A DNA stretch of 64,000 nucleotides, from positions 90,923 to 154,922 of the forward strand of contig NZ_MPPI01000012.1 of assembly GCF_001895925.1 (NCBI RefSeq). Reading direction: 5' to 3'. This document shows positions 44,437-53,336 of this stretch, piece by piece (position 1 is the first letter of the stretch; every line of letters starts with the position of its first letter). Both the position numbers and the translations under genes were made by a program. Source of the stretch: Phormidesmis priestleyi ULC007 (GTDB lineage Bacteria; Cyanobacteriota; Cyanobacteriia; Leptolyngbyales; Leptolyngbyaceae). The notes beneath the pieces were generated by a model that was not told the DNA's origin, did not search any database, and saw only the letters and a program-made list of their open reading frames with translations.

Positions 44437-45684
44437 ATGGCAACCGAACGTCCTCCGTTAGACGAAATGACGCTCCGGCAACTGCGCCGAGTCGCCAGCG
44501 AATATGGGGTTTCTCGCTATAGTCGAATGCGAAAAGACCAGCTTTTAGCCTCGATCGAAGAGATTCAGCGCAGCCGACTCTCACCCACCCAAAACCCTAA
44601 ACTTGAGACAAAAGAAGCAGTGGAAGCAGCAAAATTTGATGTTGGACAGAGCGATCTCACAGGTGGCGCACTAGCGGCAGTTGACGCAGATCTGACTGAC
44701 CTGCCTGAGGGCTATGGTGAAAGTCGCGTTGTGATTATGCCTCGCGATCCTCAATGGGCATACACCTATTGGGATGTGCCCAACGAACACAAAGAAGACC
44801 TGCGTCGCAAAGGCGGTCAGCAGTTGGCACTGCGCCTCTACGATGTCACCGATATCAGCGTCGAATATCAAAGTCCCCACAGCGTTCAAGAATATCCCTG
44901 CGATGAGCTAGCGCGAGAATGGTATTTGCCGATTCCGGTTAGCGATCGTGAGTATATGGTCGAGATTGGCTATCGGTGTGCAGATAGTCGCTGGCTCGTG
45001 TTGGCACGGTCTGCCCCAGTTCGGGTGCCTCCTGTCTACCCCTCTGACTGGATCGAAGATCACTTCGTTACCGTTGGGTGGGATGAAGAACTGCGGGGTC
45101 AGACCTTCTTGGAATTGGTTCCTCCTAGCCAGCGTGCGGCATCGACCACGACTGCACCCAACGGCAGCACGACTAGCCCTATCTACGATCGCATCTTTGA
45201 TTTAGCAGAAAGTGCCGAAGCGCAGCGCATAGCTGGGTCTGTTTATGGCTCAATGCAACAAGCACCGATTCACGAAGAAGCGATTAGCTCCTATGTGTTT
45301 CCGTCGGGTGTAGGTCTGTGGGCAGTGCCGACTACTTCTGGCTTAACGATGTCTGGAGTCGGTATGTCAGGCATTGGCTTCGGCGCTTCGGCACCTCCGA
45401 TCCGTCCGCGTCAGTTTTGGTTGGTGGCAGATGCCGAACTGATTGTCTATGGCGCAACCGAACCCGATGCTACCGTGACGATCGGGGGGCAGCCGATCAA
45501 GCTCAACCCTGATGGCACGTTCCGCTTTCAAATGTCGTTCCAAGACGGCGTGATTGACTACCCGATCATGGCGGTTGCGGTCGATGGTGAACAAACTCGC
45601 GAGGTGCATATGAAGTTTGAGCGCGAAACGCCTAGCCGCCGCACCAACACCAAAGAAGAAGCCGTTCAAGAGTGGTTGGTCTAA
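44437..45684 (+). CDS. DUF4912 domain protein with N-terminal SAP/Rho-N-like motif
   Basis: 415 residues. The first 40 residues (DEMTLRQLRRVASEYGVSRYSRMRKDQLLASI) resemble the Rho N-terminal/SAP helix-extension-helix, which binds nucleic acid. DUF4912 follows (about 85-215; VVIMPRDPQWAYTYWDVP and VEIGYR). A low-complexity Gly/Ser/Met part at about 305-325 leads to a beta-rich C-terminal domain (VYGATEPDATVTIGGQPI). Function is unknown. ATG 44437 has GGAG nine bases upstream. Confidence 0.9.
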   Translation: MATERPPLDEMTLRQLRRVASEYGVSRYSRMRKDQLLASIEEIQRSRLSPTQNPKLETKEAVEAAKFDVGQSDLTGGALAAVDADLTDLPEGYGESRVVIMPRDPQWAYTYWDVPNEHKEDLRRKGGQQLALRLYDVTDISVEYQSPHSVQEYPCDELAREWYLPIPVSDREYMVEIGYRCADSRWLVLARSAPVRVPPVYPSDWIEDHFVTVGWDEELRGQTFLELVPPSQRAASTTTAPNGSTTSPIYDRIFDLAESAEAQRIAGSVYGSMQQAPIHEEAISSYVFPSGVGLWAVPTTSGLTMSGVGMSGIGFGASAPPIRPRQFWLVADAELIVYGATEPDATVTIGGQPIKLNPDGTFRFQMSFQDGVIDYPIMAVAVDGEQTREVHMKFERETPSRRTNTKEEAVQEWLV

Positions 45685-45716
45685 CCGTCAAAATCCCTTA
45701 ATCTCCTTGCCAAATT

Positions 45717-45748
45717 CCTCGATCGCCTGCCGATCGGGGGATTTTTTT
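45717..45748 (+). terminator. Rho-independent terminator after the DUF4912 gene
   Basis: CCTCGATCG and CGATCGGGG pair (one G-T) around a five-base loop, with seven T residues shortly after. Confidence 0.8.
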
Positions 45749-45769
45749 GAGATGGGCTGACGGTGTAGG

Positions 45770-46363
45770 GTGGAAGAAAGCGACCCTATAGAACTCATGA
45801 TTCAAGAAGAAATTGCTAAGACACTGACCGACTCATTTGGCGCATCGGTTCAAACGTCAGATGCCAACTCATATCAGGTCGAGACCGATCAGTTTCGGGT
45901 GTTGGTGCTGCTTTCAGACGATCAATCGTGGCTGAGAATTTTGGTGCCGATCGTGCCCGCCCAAGATGCCCAACCCTATCTAGCAGAATTGTTAGAAGCA
46001 AACTTCGACACGACTCAAGAAGTTCGCTATGCGCTGCATCAAGAAGTGTTGTGGGGAGTCTTTCAGCACAGTTTAGCGGGGTTGACGATCGCTGACTTCA
46101 CCACCGCAATTCAACGATTGATCGCTCTGCGTGAACTGGGCATCGACACAGGGTTTAGCACCTTTGCCGAAAAGCGAATTCGCCAAATTATTCAAGCCGC
46201 AAAACGCCAGGGGCAATCGCTAGAGTTGACGATGAAAACCCTCGATCGCTTCTATCAAGAAGGCATGATGGGCGAAATGGAAATGGGCGCGCGATCGCGA
46301 GAAGACGTGTTAGCCGCATGGCAACGCCAGTTAGAGCGGCTCTGGCCAGACGTGGAGCCGTAG
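45770..46363 (+). CDS. Conserved cyanobacterial protein, possibly YbjN/CesT-like
   Basis: 197 residues, acidic, soluble. The first 130 residues alternate strands and helices (FRVLVLLSDDQSWLRILVPIV... YLAELLEANFDTTQEVRYAL) in a way that recalls the YbjN/secretion-chaperone fold; this is only a guess from pattern. The C-terminal part is helical. It starts with GTG 45770, with an in-frame ATG at 45797 as the alternative. It follows the DUF4912 gene but after a terminator. Confidence 0.7.
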   Translation: MEESDPIELMIQEEIAKTLTDSFGASVQTSDANSYQVETDQFRVLVLLSDDQSWLRILVPIVPAQDAQPYLAELLEANFDTTQEVRYALHQEVLWGVFQHSLAGLTIADFTTAIQRLIALRELGIDTGFSTFAEKRIRQIIQAAKRQGQSLELTMKTLDRFYQEGMMGEMEMGARSREDVLAAWQRQLERLWPDVEP

Positions 46364-46376
46364 AAGTTTAGGAATT

Positions 46377-46460
46377 GCCCTCACCCCCAACCCTCTCCCG
46401 CAGGAAAGGGGAGCTAGAAATCTTGTTCCCTCTCCTGCGGGAGAGGGCTAGGGTGAGGGC
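46377..46460. repeat. Dispersed 84-base inverted repeat (CCCTCACCC type)
   Basis: The arms GCCCTCACCC and GGGTGAGGGC close the element, with inner CCCTCTCC-type and GGAGAGGG-type arms also facing each other. It lies between genes. A second member of this type lies inside the restriction enzyme gene at 48551-48640. Confidence 0.8.
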
Positions 46461-46559
46461 GAATTCATACCCGGATTCAGCAGTGCCTAGAAAATAACTC
46501 GGCGGTTTGACCTCTGAAGTTCAAACTTAAGGCTCAGAGCTTGAACGATGGAGCAAATT

Positions 46560-46706
46560 GCTCGACGCTCCGAGTTCAGAACCTCAACAATCCGAGTTCA
46601 GAAGGTCACCGATCAACTAAAAAGCTTGACGCTCCGAGTTCAGAACCTCAACGATCGAGCTTGAAGCTTGACGCTCCGGTTCAGAACGTCAACGATCGAG
46701 CTTGAA
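46560..46706. repeat. Imperfect direct repeats of about 42 bases
   Basis: Units beginning GCTTGACGCTCCG lie at 46624-46665 and 46666-46706 and are nearly identical. A third, partly matching unit starts at 46560 and is stretched by an extra segment. The units carry TTCAGAAC and CGATCGAGCTTGAA. They fill the space before the restriction enzyme gene. No gene is visible between 46461 and 46798. Confidence 0.75.
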
Positions 46707-46798
46707 GCTCGATCGGTAGGGTTAAGGTGGGAACACTGAGCGCTAACTCTGTGTTTATCGATCGCTCTTTTCCTTTGCTCCCCCACCGAACTCCCCCC

Positions 46799-49636
46799 AT
46801 GCCAGCCACACCCGCAAGCCTCCAAAAATTTGTCCAATATTGCCAGCAGCATCTTAAAGGTGACGAGAAAGGCGAGTCGCAAAACTTTCTCGATCGCTTC
46901 TTTCAGGCGTTTGGGCATGAAGGCGCGATCGAAGCGGGGGCAACGCTGGAGCAACGGGTAAAAAAGGGCAGCAAAAAAGGGAATACGGGCTTTGCCGATC
47001 TTGCCTGGAAGCCCCATTTGCTGATTGAGATGAAGAAGCGGGGCGAAGACCTCAATAAACATTACGCGCAAGCCGTCACTTATTGGATGCATTTGCAGTG
47101 TCCTAGCTATGTGATGCTGTGCAACTTCGATGAGTTTTGGATCTACGACTTTAAAAAACAGTCAGAGGAGCCGATCGAGAAGATTTCGTTAGAGCGGCTG
47201 CCCGAACGGGTCGGGGCGTTCACGTTTATGAATCCAGAGTTGGATCGGGTGCCTGTTTTCAACAATAATCTGGTGTCGGTGACAGAGAAAGCGGCGGGAC
47301 GCATGGGCGAATTGCTGACGATGCTGATCAAACGATCGCGGGATGCCGTTGATCCTCAGACTGCCCAGCGGTTTGTGCTGCAATGCGTGTTGGCAATGTT
47401 TGCAGAAGATCGAAAACTGTTGCCAGAGGATCTGTTTATTAGCCTGGTGCGCGAGTGTTTGGAGCGATCGCGCCAGGGCAAACCATCGAACACCTACGAT
47501 ATTTTAGGCAACTTGTTTCAGGAGATGAATCGACCGGGCATTGCTCCGGCGGGGCGCTATCAGGGCGTGGATTATTTTAACGGGGGCTTGTTTCGGGAGG
47601 TGCATCTGCTAGAGCTAGTCGAGAAAGAATTGCAACTGTTGGAGGCGGCAGCTTCACAAGACTGGAAAGCGGTGCGTCCGTCGATTTTTGGCAATATCTT
47701 TGAGTCGGCGATCGGCAAAAGCAACAGCACCGAACGCCATGCCCACGGCATTCATTTCACGTCTGAAGAAGACATTCTCAAGATTGTGCGCCCGACGATC
47801 ACGCGCTATTGGGAAGACAATATCGCGCAGGCAACTACATTGGCTGAACTCTTCACTTTGCAGACGGAGTTGCGCCAATATAAGGTGCTTGATCCGGCGT
47901 GTGGGTCGGGCAATTTCCTCTACATGGCGTATCTGGAGCTAAAACGGCTGGAGCGTGTGCTGCAAGACAAGATCGATGCCCGTCGCAGGTCGGAAAGTGG
48001 GCAGGGGCAGATGAGCATTGGCTTTGTTACGCCGCAGCAGTTTTACGGCATGGACACGAATGCGTTTGCGGTGGAGTTGGCGCGAGTGACGCTGATGATT
48101 GCCCGCAAAGTGGCGATCGACCTTTGCGATATTCATGATCAGCCCGCTCTGCCGTTGGATACGCTGGATGAAAATATTGTCTGCAAGGATGCGCTGTTTA
48201 CGGAGTGGGTGAAGGCAGACGCGATTATTGGCAATCCGCCGTTCTTGGGTGGCAAGCATTTGCGGATGAATCTGGGGGATGAGTATATCGATCGTGTTTT
48301 TAAGCGCTTCCCTAATGTCAAAGATTCAGTTGACTTTTGTGCTTACTGGTTTCGATTAGCTCACGACCAAATTGACGAAAACGGTCGAGCAGGATTAGTT
48401 GGCACTAACTCAATTAGTCAAGGTAAAAGCCGAATTGCCGCATTGGATTATGTGGTGCAGAACGGCGGCGTGATTTATGATGCGGTCTCGACTCAGGTGT
48501 GGTCGGGTGAGGCAAATGTTCATGTGAGTATTGTGAATTGGGTTAAAGAACCCTCACCCCTAGCCCCTCTCCCTGGGGGAGAGGGGGACAAGACAATCCG
48601 GCTCCCTTCTCCCCCAGGGAGAAGGGTTGGGGATGAGGGCAAATCCACAAACACACCGCCAACCATGCTTTGCTACCTCGACAATCAACCCGTCCCCTAC
48701 ATCAATTCATCCTTGAAATCGACCGTTGATGTTTCGCAAGCTGTTCGCTTGAAAGCAAATCTCAACCAATGCTTTCAAGGTGTGATTCCAGTTGGCAAAG
48801 GCTTCATCATTACAGAAAAGCAGGTAAATGATTGGGTCAAAACTGATCATAAAAATAGGGAAGTACTTAAGCTTTTTTCAATGGGCGCAAACTTGGCACA
48901 GGAAGTAAATGGAAAGCCTGAGCGATGGATTATTGACTTCAACGATATGCCGCTCGAAGACGCGAGTGATTATAAACTTCCTTTCACTCATGTGAAAACC
49001 AACGTTAAGCCAGAACGTGATAAAAACCGTAGAGAAGCAACTAAGCTCAACTGGTGGAAATATGGCGAGAAAAGACCCGCGATGAGAAAAGCGATCGCTT
49101 CCTTGTCCCATTGTTTTGCAATACCCAGAGTCTCAAAATGGGCAGTTTTCATTCCCTTTCCATCTGGATGGCTACCTGGCGATCTAAACATAATTCTTGC
49201 ATCCGAAGACTTCTACATTCTTGGAATTCTCACCTCAAACGTTCATCGAACCTGGGTAAAATCACAAAGTTCCACGCTGAAGGGCGATACTCGCTACACT
49301 CACAACACCTGTTTTGAAACCTTCCCCTTCCCCCAAACCCCAGCCCTCGACCTGATCACCACCATCCGCGCGATCGCTCAAGAACTCCACGACTACCGCA
49401 GCGCCCAAATGGAGAAAAAACAGTGGGGCATCACCAAACTCTACAACGAATATTTTCACGAACCCACCAGCCAACTCTTCAAACTCCACGCCCAACTCGA
49501 TGCGATCGTCCTTCAAGCTTACGGCTTCAAACCAGACGATGACCTGCTCGAAAAACTGCTGACGTTAAACTTAGAATTAGCAGAAAAAGAGAAAAATGGG
49601 GAAGCGATCGTCGGGCCTTGGGCACCCACACAATAA
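46799..49636 (+). CDS. MmeI-like type IIL restriction-modification enzyme
   Basis: 945 residues in one chain. An N-terminal nuclease region has the PD-(D/E)XK pattern (FADLAW, then LLIEMKKRGED, near residues 67-86). A helical spacer follows, then an N6-adenine methyltransferase (motif I VLDPACGSGNFLYMAY near 363, catalytic NPPF near 479) and a target-recognition region and C-terminal helices. Such enzymes cut and methylate with the same recognition domain. A palindromic repeat adds about 30 residues near 585-614, between methyltransferase and recognition domain, without breaking the frame. ATG 46799 is preferred over GTG 46727, which lies in the repeat region's tail. Confidence 0.9.
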   Translation: MPATPASLQKFVQYCQQHLKGDEKGESQNFLDRFFQAFGHEGAIEAGATLEQRVKKGSKKGNTGFADLAWKPHLLIEMKKRGEDLNKHYAQAVTYWMHLQCPSYVMLCNFDEFWIYDFKKQSEEPIEKISLERLPERVGAFTFMNPELDRVPVFNNNLVSVTEKAAGRMGELLTMLIKRSRDAVDPQTAQRFVLQCVLAMFAEDRKLLPEDLFISLVRECLERSRQGKPSNTYDILGNLFQEMNRPGIAPAGRYQGVDYFNGGLFREVHLLELVEKELQLLEAAASQDWKAVRPSIFGNIFESAIGKSNSTERHAHGIHFTSEEDILKIVRPTITRYWEDNIAQATTLAELFTLQTELRQYKVLDPACGSGNFLYMAYLELKRLERVLQDKIDARRRSESGQGQMSIGFVTPQQFYGMDTNAFAVELARVTLMIARKVAIDLCDIHDQPALPLDTLDENIVCKDALFTEWVKADAIIGNPPFLGGKHLRMNLGDEYIDRVFKRFPNVKDSVDFCAYWFRLAHDQIDENGRAGLVGTNSISQGKSRIAALDYVVQNGGVIYDAVSTQVWSGEANVHVSIVNWVKEPSPLAPLPGGEGDKTIRLPSPPGRRVGDEGKSTNTPPTMLCYLDNQPVPYINSSLKSTVDVSQAVRLKANLNQCFQGVIPVGKGFIITEKQVNDWVKTDHKNREVLKLFSMGANLAQEVNGKPERWIIDFNDMPLEDASDYKLPFTHVKTNVKPERDKNRREATKLNWWKYGEKRPAMRKAIASLSHCFAIPRVSKWAVFIPFPSGWLPGDLNIILASEDFYILGILTSNVHRTWVKSQSSTLKGDTRYTHNTCFETFPFPQTPALDLITTIRAIAQELHDYRSAQMEKKQWGITKLYNEYFHEPTSQLFKLHAQLDAIVLQAYGFKPDDDLLEKLLTLNLELAEKEKNGEAIVGPWAPTQ
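48551..48640. repeat. Inverted repeat inserted in frame in the restriction enzyme gene
   Basis: CCCTCACCCCTAGCCCCTCTCC faces GGAGAAGGGTTGGGGATGAGGG. It belongs to the same type as 46377-46460 and spans about 90 bases, that is 30 codons. The encoded stretch is Pro/Gly-rich (SPLAPLPGGEG and PSPPGRRVGDEG). Confidence 0.85.
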
Positions 49637-49684
49637 ACTTGGTGAACCCACTGTTTTAGTTAAAGCACACCCGGAGTAACCGTT

Positions 49685-49885
49685 ATGGAACCCACTATCT
49701 CGCTCGATGCACAAGCCCTCAAAGCTCTGATCAAAGAAAGCGTTCGTGAAGTCATGCGCGAAGAGTGGTTCAAATTCTTCGACCTGCTGACTCCCCACGT
49801 AGACAACGAAGAGCAAGCCGCGATCGAAGCCTCATTCTCCCCAACTGATCACCCAGATACCGACTTCGTTGACATCACAAACTAG
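49685..49885 (+). CDS. Small unknown protein upstream of hicBA
   Basis: 66 residues, very acidic at the C-terminus. The N-terminal half is helical (DAQALKALIKESVREVMREEWFKFFDLL). It lies 48 bases after the restriction enzyme and 72 before hicB on the same strand. It resembles antitoxin-sized proteins, but I cannot place it. It might belong to either neighbour system or neither. Confidence 0.6.
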   Translation: MEPTISLDAQALKALIKESVREVMREEWFKFFDLLTPHVDNEEQAAIEASFSPTDHPDTDFVDITN

Positions 49886-49927
49886 TTTGGCTTCTCGCCT
49901 ACAATTGTGGCAGACACAATTTAATTT

Positions 49928-49945
49928 AAGCGGGCATCTCCGCTT
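49928..49945. promoter_or_regulatory. Inverted repeat before hicB
   Basis: AAGCGG (49928-49933) and CCGCTT (49940-49945) are perfect arms around six bases, 13 bases before the hicB start. It may be an operator or a hairpin that masks translation. Confidence 0.4.
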
Positions 49946-49957
49946 GCAAGCCTCACT

Positions 49958-50191
49958 ATGGATCTACGCAAAACCATCACAGCCGTTGTCCATCCTGGCG
50001 AACAGCGCGGCTACATTGCTGAATGCTTAGAGATTGCCGTCATCACTCAGGGAAATACCCTAGACGAATTGGTAGACAATCTACGAGAAGCGGTTGCTCT
50101 GCATTTAGAAGACGAGGATACTGCGCTGCTTGGATTTATTGAACATCCTGTCCTCATCGTCACATTTGAGCTACTGCCAGCCTATGCCTAA
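49958..50191 (+). CDS. hicB: HicB family antitoxin
   Basis: 77 residues. The partial RNase H-like HicB fold is recognisable (TAVVHPGEQRGYIAECLEIAVITQGNTLDELVDNLREAV). There is no C-terminal DNA-binding domain, so autoregulation would need another factor or HicA. It overlaps hicA by eight bases, the reverse order of the classical E. coli hicA-hicB but common in other bacteria. Confidence 0.9.
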   Translation: MDLRKTITAVVHPGEQRGYIAECLEIAVITQGNTLDELVDNLREAVALHLEDEDTALLGFIEHPVLIVTFELLPAYA

Positions 50192-50423
50192 ACCCAAAAG
50201 GCTTTCAGGGGCTGAGGTGATCGAAATTCTCAGCCAGTTTGGCTTTACCGTCTATAGCCAAAAAGGAAGCCACGTCAAGTTGCGTCGTGTCGGTATGAAC
50301 GGCAATGAAACTCTGACGATTCCAAATCATCGCGAGTTAGACACAGGCACCTGCAAAGCTATCTTTCGACAAGCAAGCCAGTATATTGCTGAAGCAGAAC
50401 TGCATCCTTACTTTTACAGCTAA
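50184..50423 (+). CDS. hicA: HicA family mRNA interferase toxin
   Basis: 79 residues. The double-stranded-RNA-binding-like fold with the catalytic histidine (QKGSHVKLRR, near residue 28) and the TIPNHRELDTGTCKAIFRQA end are standard HicA. It would cleave mRNA when freed from HicB. ATG 50184 overlaps the end of hicB, so translation is coupled. Confidence 0.92.
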   Translation: MPKPKRLSGAEVIEILSQFGFTVYSQKGSHVKLRRVGMNGNETLTIPNHRELDTGTCKAIFRQASQYIAEAELHPYFYS

Positions 50424-50498
50424 GGGCGTTGCTTTTGGCACAGCAAAGCTGCCCGATAGAATGAATCAACAGCTTGAACGACTGGGAGTTAACTTGCA

Positions 50499-51077
50499 AT
50501 GATTTCTCAAACAGAAAAAAATTACACCCTCGAAGAGTATCTGGAACTCGAAGCCAACTCCGAGGAGCGGCATGAATACATGGATGGAGAAACAATTCTA
50601 ATGCCTGGTGGACTGCCAAATCATAATCGGATTGCTGGTAATTTCTATGCAGCCCTAAACTTTGCCTTGAAGCGGCAACCTTACGATGTATTCATCACCG
50701 ATCAACGATTGTGGATTCCTCGCAAGCGCATCTACACTTACCCTGATGTCATGATCATTCAAGGAGAACTGCAACTTCAGGAAGGACGAAGAGATACCCT
50801 AACCAACCCGATAATGATTGCCGAAGTGCTGTCAAACTCAACGGAGGCTTATGATCGTAGCGGCAAGTTTGCAGCCTATCGCACCATTCCATCTTTTCAG
50901 GAGTATGTCTTAATCGATCAATACGATCGCCACGTTGAGCAATACTACAAAACCGAACCCCGCAAATGGATTTTTTCTGAGTATGACGGCGCAGAAGCCA
51001 TCCTCTCGCTCAATTCCGTCCCTTTTGAAATCGCCCTTGCGGATCTCTACGACAAAGTAGATTTTGAGGCAGAATAA
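50499..51077 (+). CDS. Uma2 family protein
   Basis: 192 residues. NYTLEEYLELEANSEERHEYMDGE is the usual N-terminus, with YPDVMII near 83 and IMIAEVLSNST near 106 as the two acidic strands of the nuclease-like fold. It belongs to the short form without coiled-coil tail. It lies behind hicBA on the same strand. Confidence 0.92.
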   Translation: MISQTEKNYTLEEYLELEANSEERHEYMDGETILMPGGLPNHNRIAGNFYAALNFALKRQPYDVFITDQRLWIPRKRIYTYPDVMIIQGELQLQEGRRDTLTNPIMIAEVLSNSTEAYDRSGKFAAYRTIPSFQEYVLIDQYDRHVEQYYKTEPRKWIFSEYDGAEAILSLNSVPFEIALADLYDKVDFEAE

Positions 51078-51176
51078 CATCGCCCTTCTACGATCGCCTT
51101 AGTCAATCCAGGCGATGATGTAAATACATCACGCAAAATCCGTTTCTGCTTCTGGCACCCCTTAGGATAGTTACCA

Positions 51177-52394
51177 ATGCGATTACTTTGTCTTAGCAAT
51201 GGGCATGGAGAAGACGCGATCGCCGTTCGCATTTTGCAAGCCCTTGAGCAAGAAGGCTTTTCGCAGATTGAAGCACTGCCGATCGTGGGAGAAGGACACG
51301 CCTACGCCAAACTTGACATCCCGGTGATTGGCACTGTCAAAACGATGCCCTCCGGCGGCTTTATTTATATGGATGGACAGCAACTCGCACGAGACATTCA
51401 AGGCGGTTTAGTGCAGCTAACGTGGGCGCAGATTAAAGCAGTGCAGGCTTGGGCGAGAGAAGGCGATAGATTTATTCTCGCAGTCGGAGACATTGTGCCT
51501 TTGCTGTTTGCGTGGCTCAGTGGCGCACCTTATGCATTTGTGGCAACCGCAAAATCAGAATATTATTTACGTGACGAGAAGGGCTGGCTGCCGCGCAAAT
51601 CGTGGTGGGACGATCGCTTAGAGCGCTGGACAGACTGCATCTTTCAACCTTGGGAACGCTGGCTGATGCGTCGCCCTCAATGCAAAGCGGTTTTCCCTCG
51701 CGATCGCATCACTGCCAATATCCTCAAGCGCTTCGACGTTCCAGCCTTTGATCTCGGCAACCCAATGATGGATGGATTGGCATGGCAGAACAATACAACC
51801 GATCCTTCAGTGTTGACGATCGCGCTGATTCCCGGCTCCCGTCCGCCCGAAGTCTATGACAACTGGGAAATCATTCTACGATCGCTAGATGGATTGCTAG
51901 AACACTTTAGAAAGCCATTGCAACTTATAACCGCCGTTGCACCTGGATTAGACTCCGAAAAATTGCATCAAATCCTAATATCTTATCGCTGGAAACGATG
52001 TGAAATCAATCACTATAAAATCGGTTTTGGTGAAAAACAAGCAACGCTAGAGTTAGCACCCAATCGATTTGCAGAATGTTTGCAGCGATCGCAGGTCGCG
52101 ATCGCAATGGCAGGCACCGCAACCGAACAGTTTATCGGGCTTGGCAAACCCGCGATCATTATTCCAGGCAACGGCCCTCAATTTACCTCAGCGTTTGCAG
52201 AAGCCCAAACCCGCCTGCTAGGAGCCTCTGTGACTCTGGTCGAGCAGCCCAATCAAGTAGCAGGTGCGCTGCAATCTTTGTTGAGTGACCCCGATCGACT
52301 TCAGACGATCGCCGAAAATGGTCACCGCCGCATGGGAGAACCCGGAGCCGCCCATCGCATCGCTACCTGCCTGCTTGAAAAAATGGGCAGCTAG
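51177..52394 (+). CDS. Lipid-A-disaccharide synthase-related glycosyltransferase
   Basis: 405 residues. It resembles LpxB in overall two-domain GT-B shape (start LSNGHGEDAIAVRIL; C-terminal IAMAGTATEQFIGLGKPAIIIPGNGPQ near residue 300, the nucleotide-sugar site). It is the separate cyanobacterial/plant lineage whose substrate is not known, since typical LpxB is present elsewhere in cyanobacterial genomes. ATG 51177. Confidence 0.88.
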   Translation: MRLLCLSNGHGEDAIAVRILQALEQEGFSQIEALPIVGEGHAYAKLDIPVIGTVKTMPSGGFIYMDGQQLARDIQGGLVQLTWAQIKAVQAWAREGDRFILAVGDIVPLLFAWLSGAPYAFVATAKSEYYLRDEKGWLPRKSWWDDRLERWTDCIFQPWERWLMRRPQCKAVFPRDRITANILKRFDVPAFDLGNPMMDGLAWQNNTTDPSVLTIALIPGSRPPEVYDNWEIILRSLDGLLEHFRKPLQLITAVAPGLDSEKLHQILISYRWKRCEINHYKIGFGEKQATLELAPNRFAECLQRSQVAIAMAGTATEQFIGLGKPAIIIPGNGPQFTSAFAEAQTRLLGASVTLVEQPNQVAGALQSLLSDPDRLQTIAENGHRRMGEPGAAHRIATCLLEKMGS

Positions 52395-52415
52395 ACTCTT
52401 AAAGTGCATCGCGCC

Positions 52416-53147
52416 TCACAAATCTTCAGGATCGACTCCTAATTCGCGTAACTTTTCGGCTAGACGCTGCGATCGCTGCCGTTCTTCGTTTGCCCGCTGC
52501 CGTTCTTCGTCTGCCTGCTCAGATCCCCACAGCAGTAACTCTCCTGATTCAGTCCACCAGCATAACCAATTTCCCGTCCGATCTTGCCTTGTGCCTTGCC
52601 AAACTCCTAAAAATAGTTGCACTTCAGGAACCCAGTAGCGCTGTTCGGAGTTGGGAAACTGTGGCTCATATAAGCCTGCACGATCGAGGTGATAGACTTC
52701 CAACGCGGCAGATTCTGGCTCGAAGATCACATAGCTAGGAACGCGAAGGACTCGTTCATAGAAGAACCATTTCCCTGGCGGGTAGCTGGGTTTGCTCGAA
52801 TATTCGGTGCCTGGAGTCTCGGATAGAAATTCCATGACGATGGCAAGTTCATCTCCGTCAAGTCGTGGCGTGTAGCTGCGTTCTACTTGTTGAAGCGGGA
52901 CACGAATCGCCGGGATCAGACTCCAGTCGGGAGCTTTGACGACCATTTTGCTGTCGATCGTGGCGCAAATTGCATAGTTGGTTGTAGTCGCGGCAGTGCC
53001 AAGTCGATCGTTGGCGGCGAGGCTTTCTGTGAGAGCGGCGGCGAGGGCGGGTTGAGTCCGATTATCCACAGGGTCGTCAGGTAGGGGATAGTCATCGGGA
53101 AGCTTTTCCCAAGTGACCACGAAGGAGGTTGACTGAGCTATCGTCAT
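52416..53147 (-). CDS. Uma2 family protein, long form with coiled-coil tail
   Basis: 243 residues. ELAIVMEFLSE near residue 103 carries the acidic strand, YVIFEPES and later WVPEVQLFLGVWQG form the C-terminal extension, and the tail (ADEERQRANEERQRSQRLAEKLRELGVDP) is the same coiled coil as in the two Uma2 genes at the start of the window. It is convergent with the LpxB-related gene. Confidence 0.9.
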   Translation of the reverse strand: MTIAQSTSFVVTWEKLPDDYPLPDDPVDNRTQPALAAALTESLAANDRLGTAATTTNYAICATIDSKMVVKAPDWSLIPAIRVPLQQVERSYTPRLDGDELAIVMEFLSETPGTEYSSKPSYPPGKWFFYERVLRVPSYVIFEPESAALEVYHLDRAGLYEPQFPNSEQRYWVPEVQLFLGVWQGTRQDRTGNWLCWWTESGELLLWGSEQADEERQRANEERQRSQRLAEKLRELGVDPEDL

Positions 53148-53336
53148 GGAAATTTCCTCATGAACGAGCGTTATTTTTCATTTTACGAGCTTGATGGTGC
53201 GATCGCTCTGCAAGCTCGCAAGAAGCGCGTTCAGTCTTCTCATATGGCTGACTCTCAAGCGGCGATAGGTTCGCAAATCGTCCCAATCCCTAAAAACAAG
53301 CGACAATAGAAGCGACAACGGTCACGGAGACACATC

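Noticed and set aside
46377..46460. CRISPR array
   Set aside because: The repeats here are inverted and the neighbouring direct repeats at 46560-46706 lack unique spacers of constant length; no cas gene is present.
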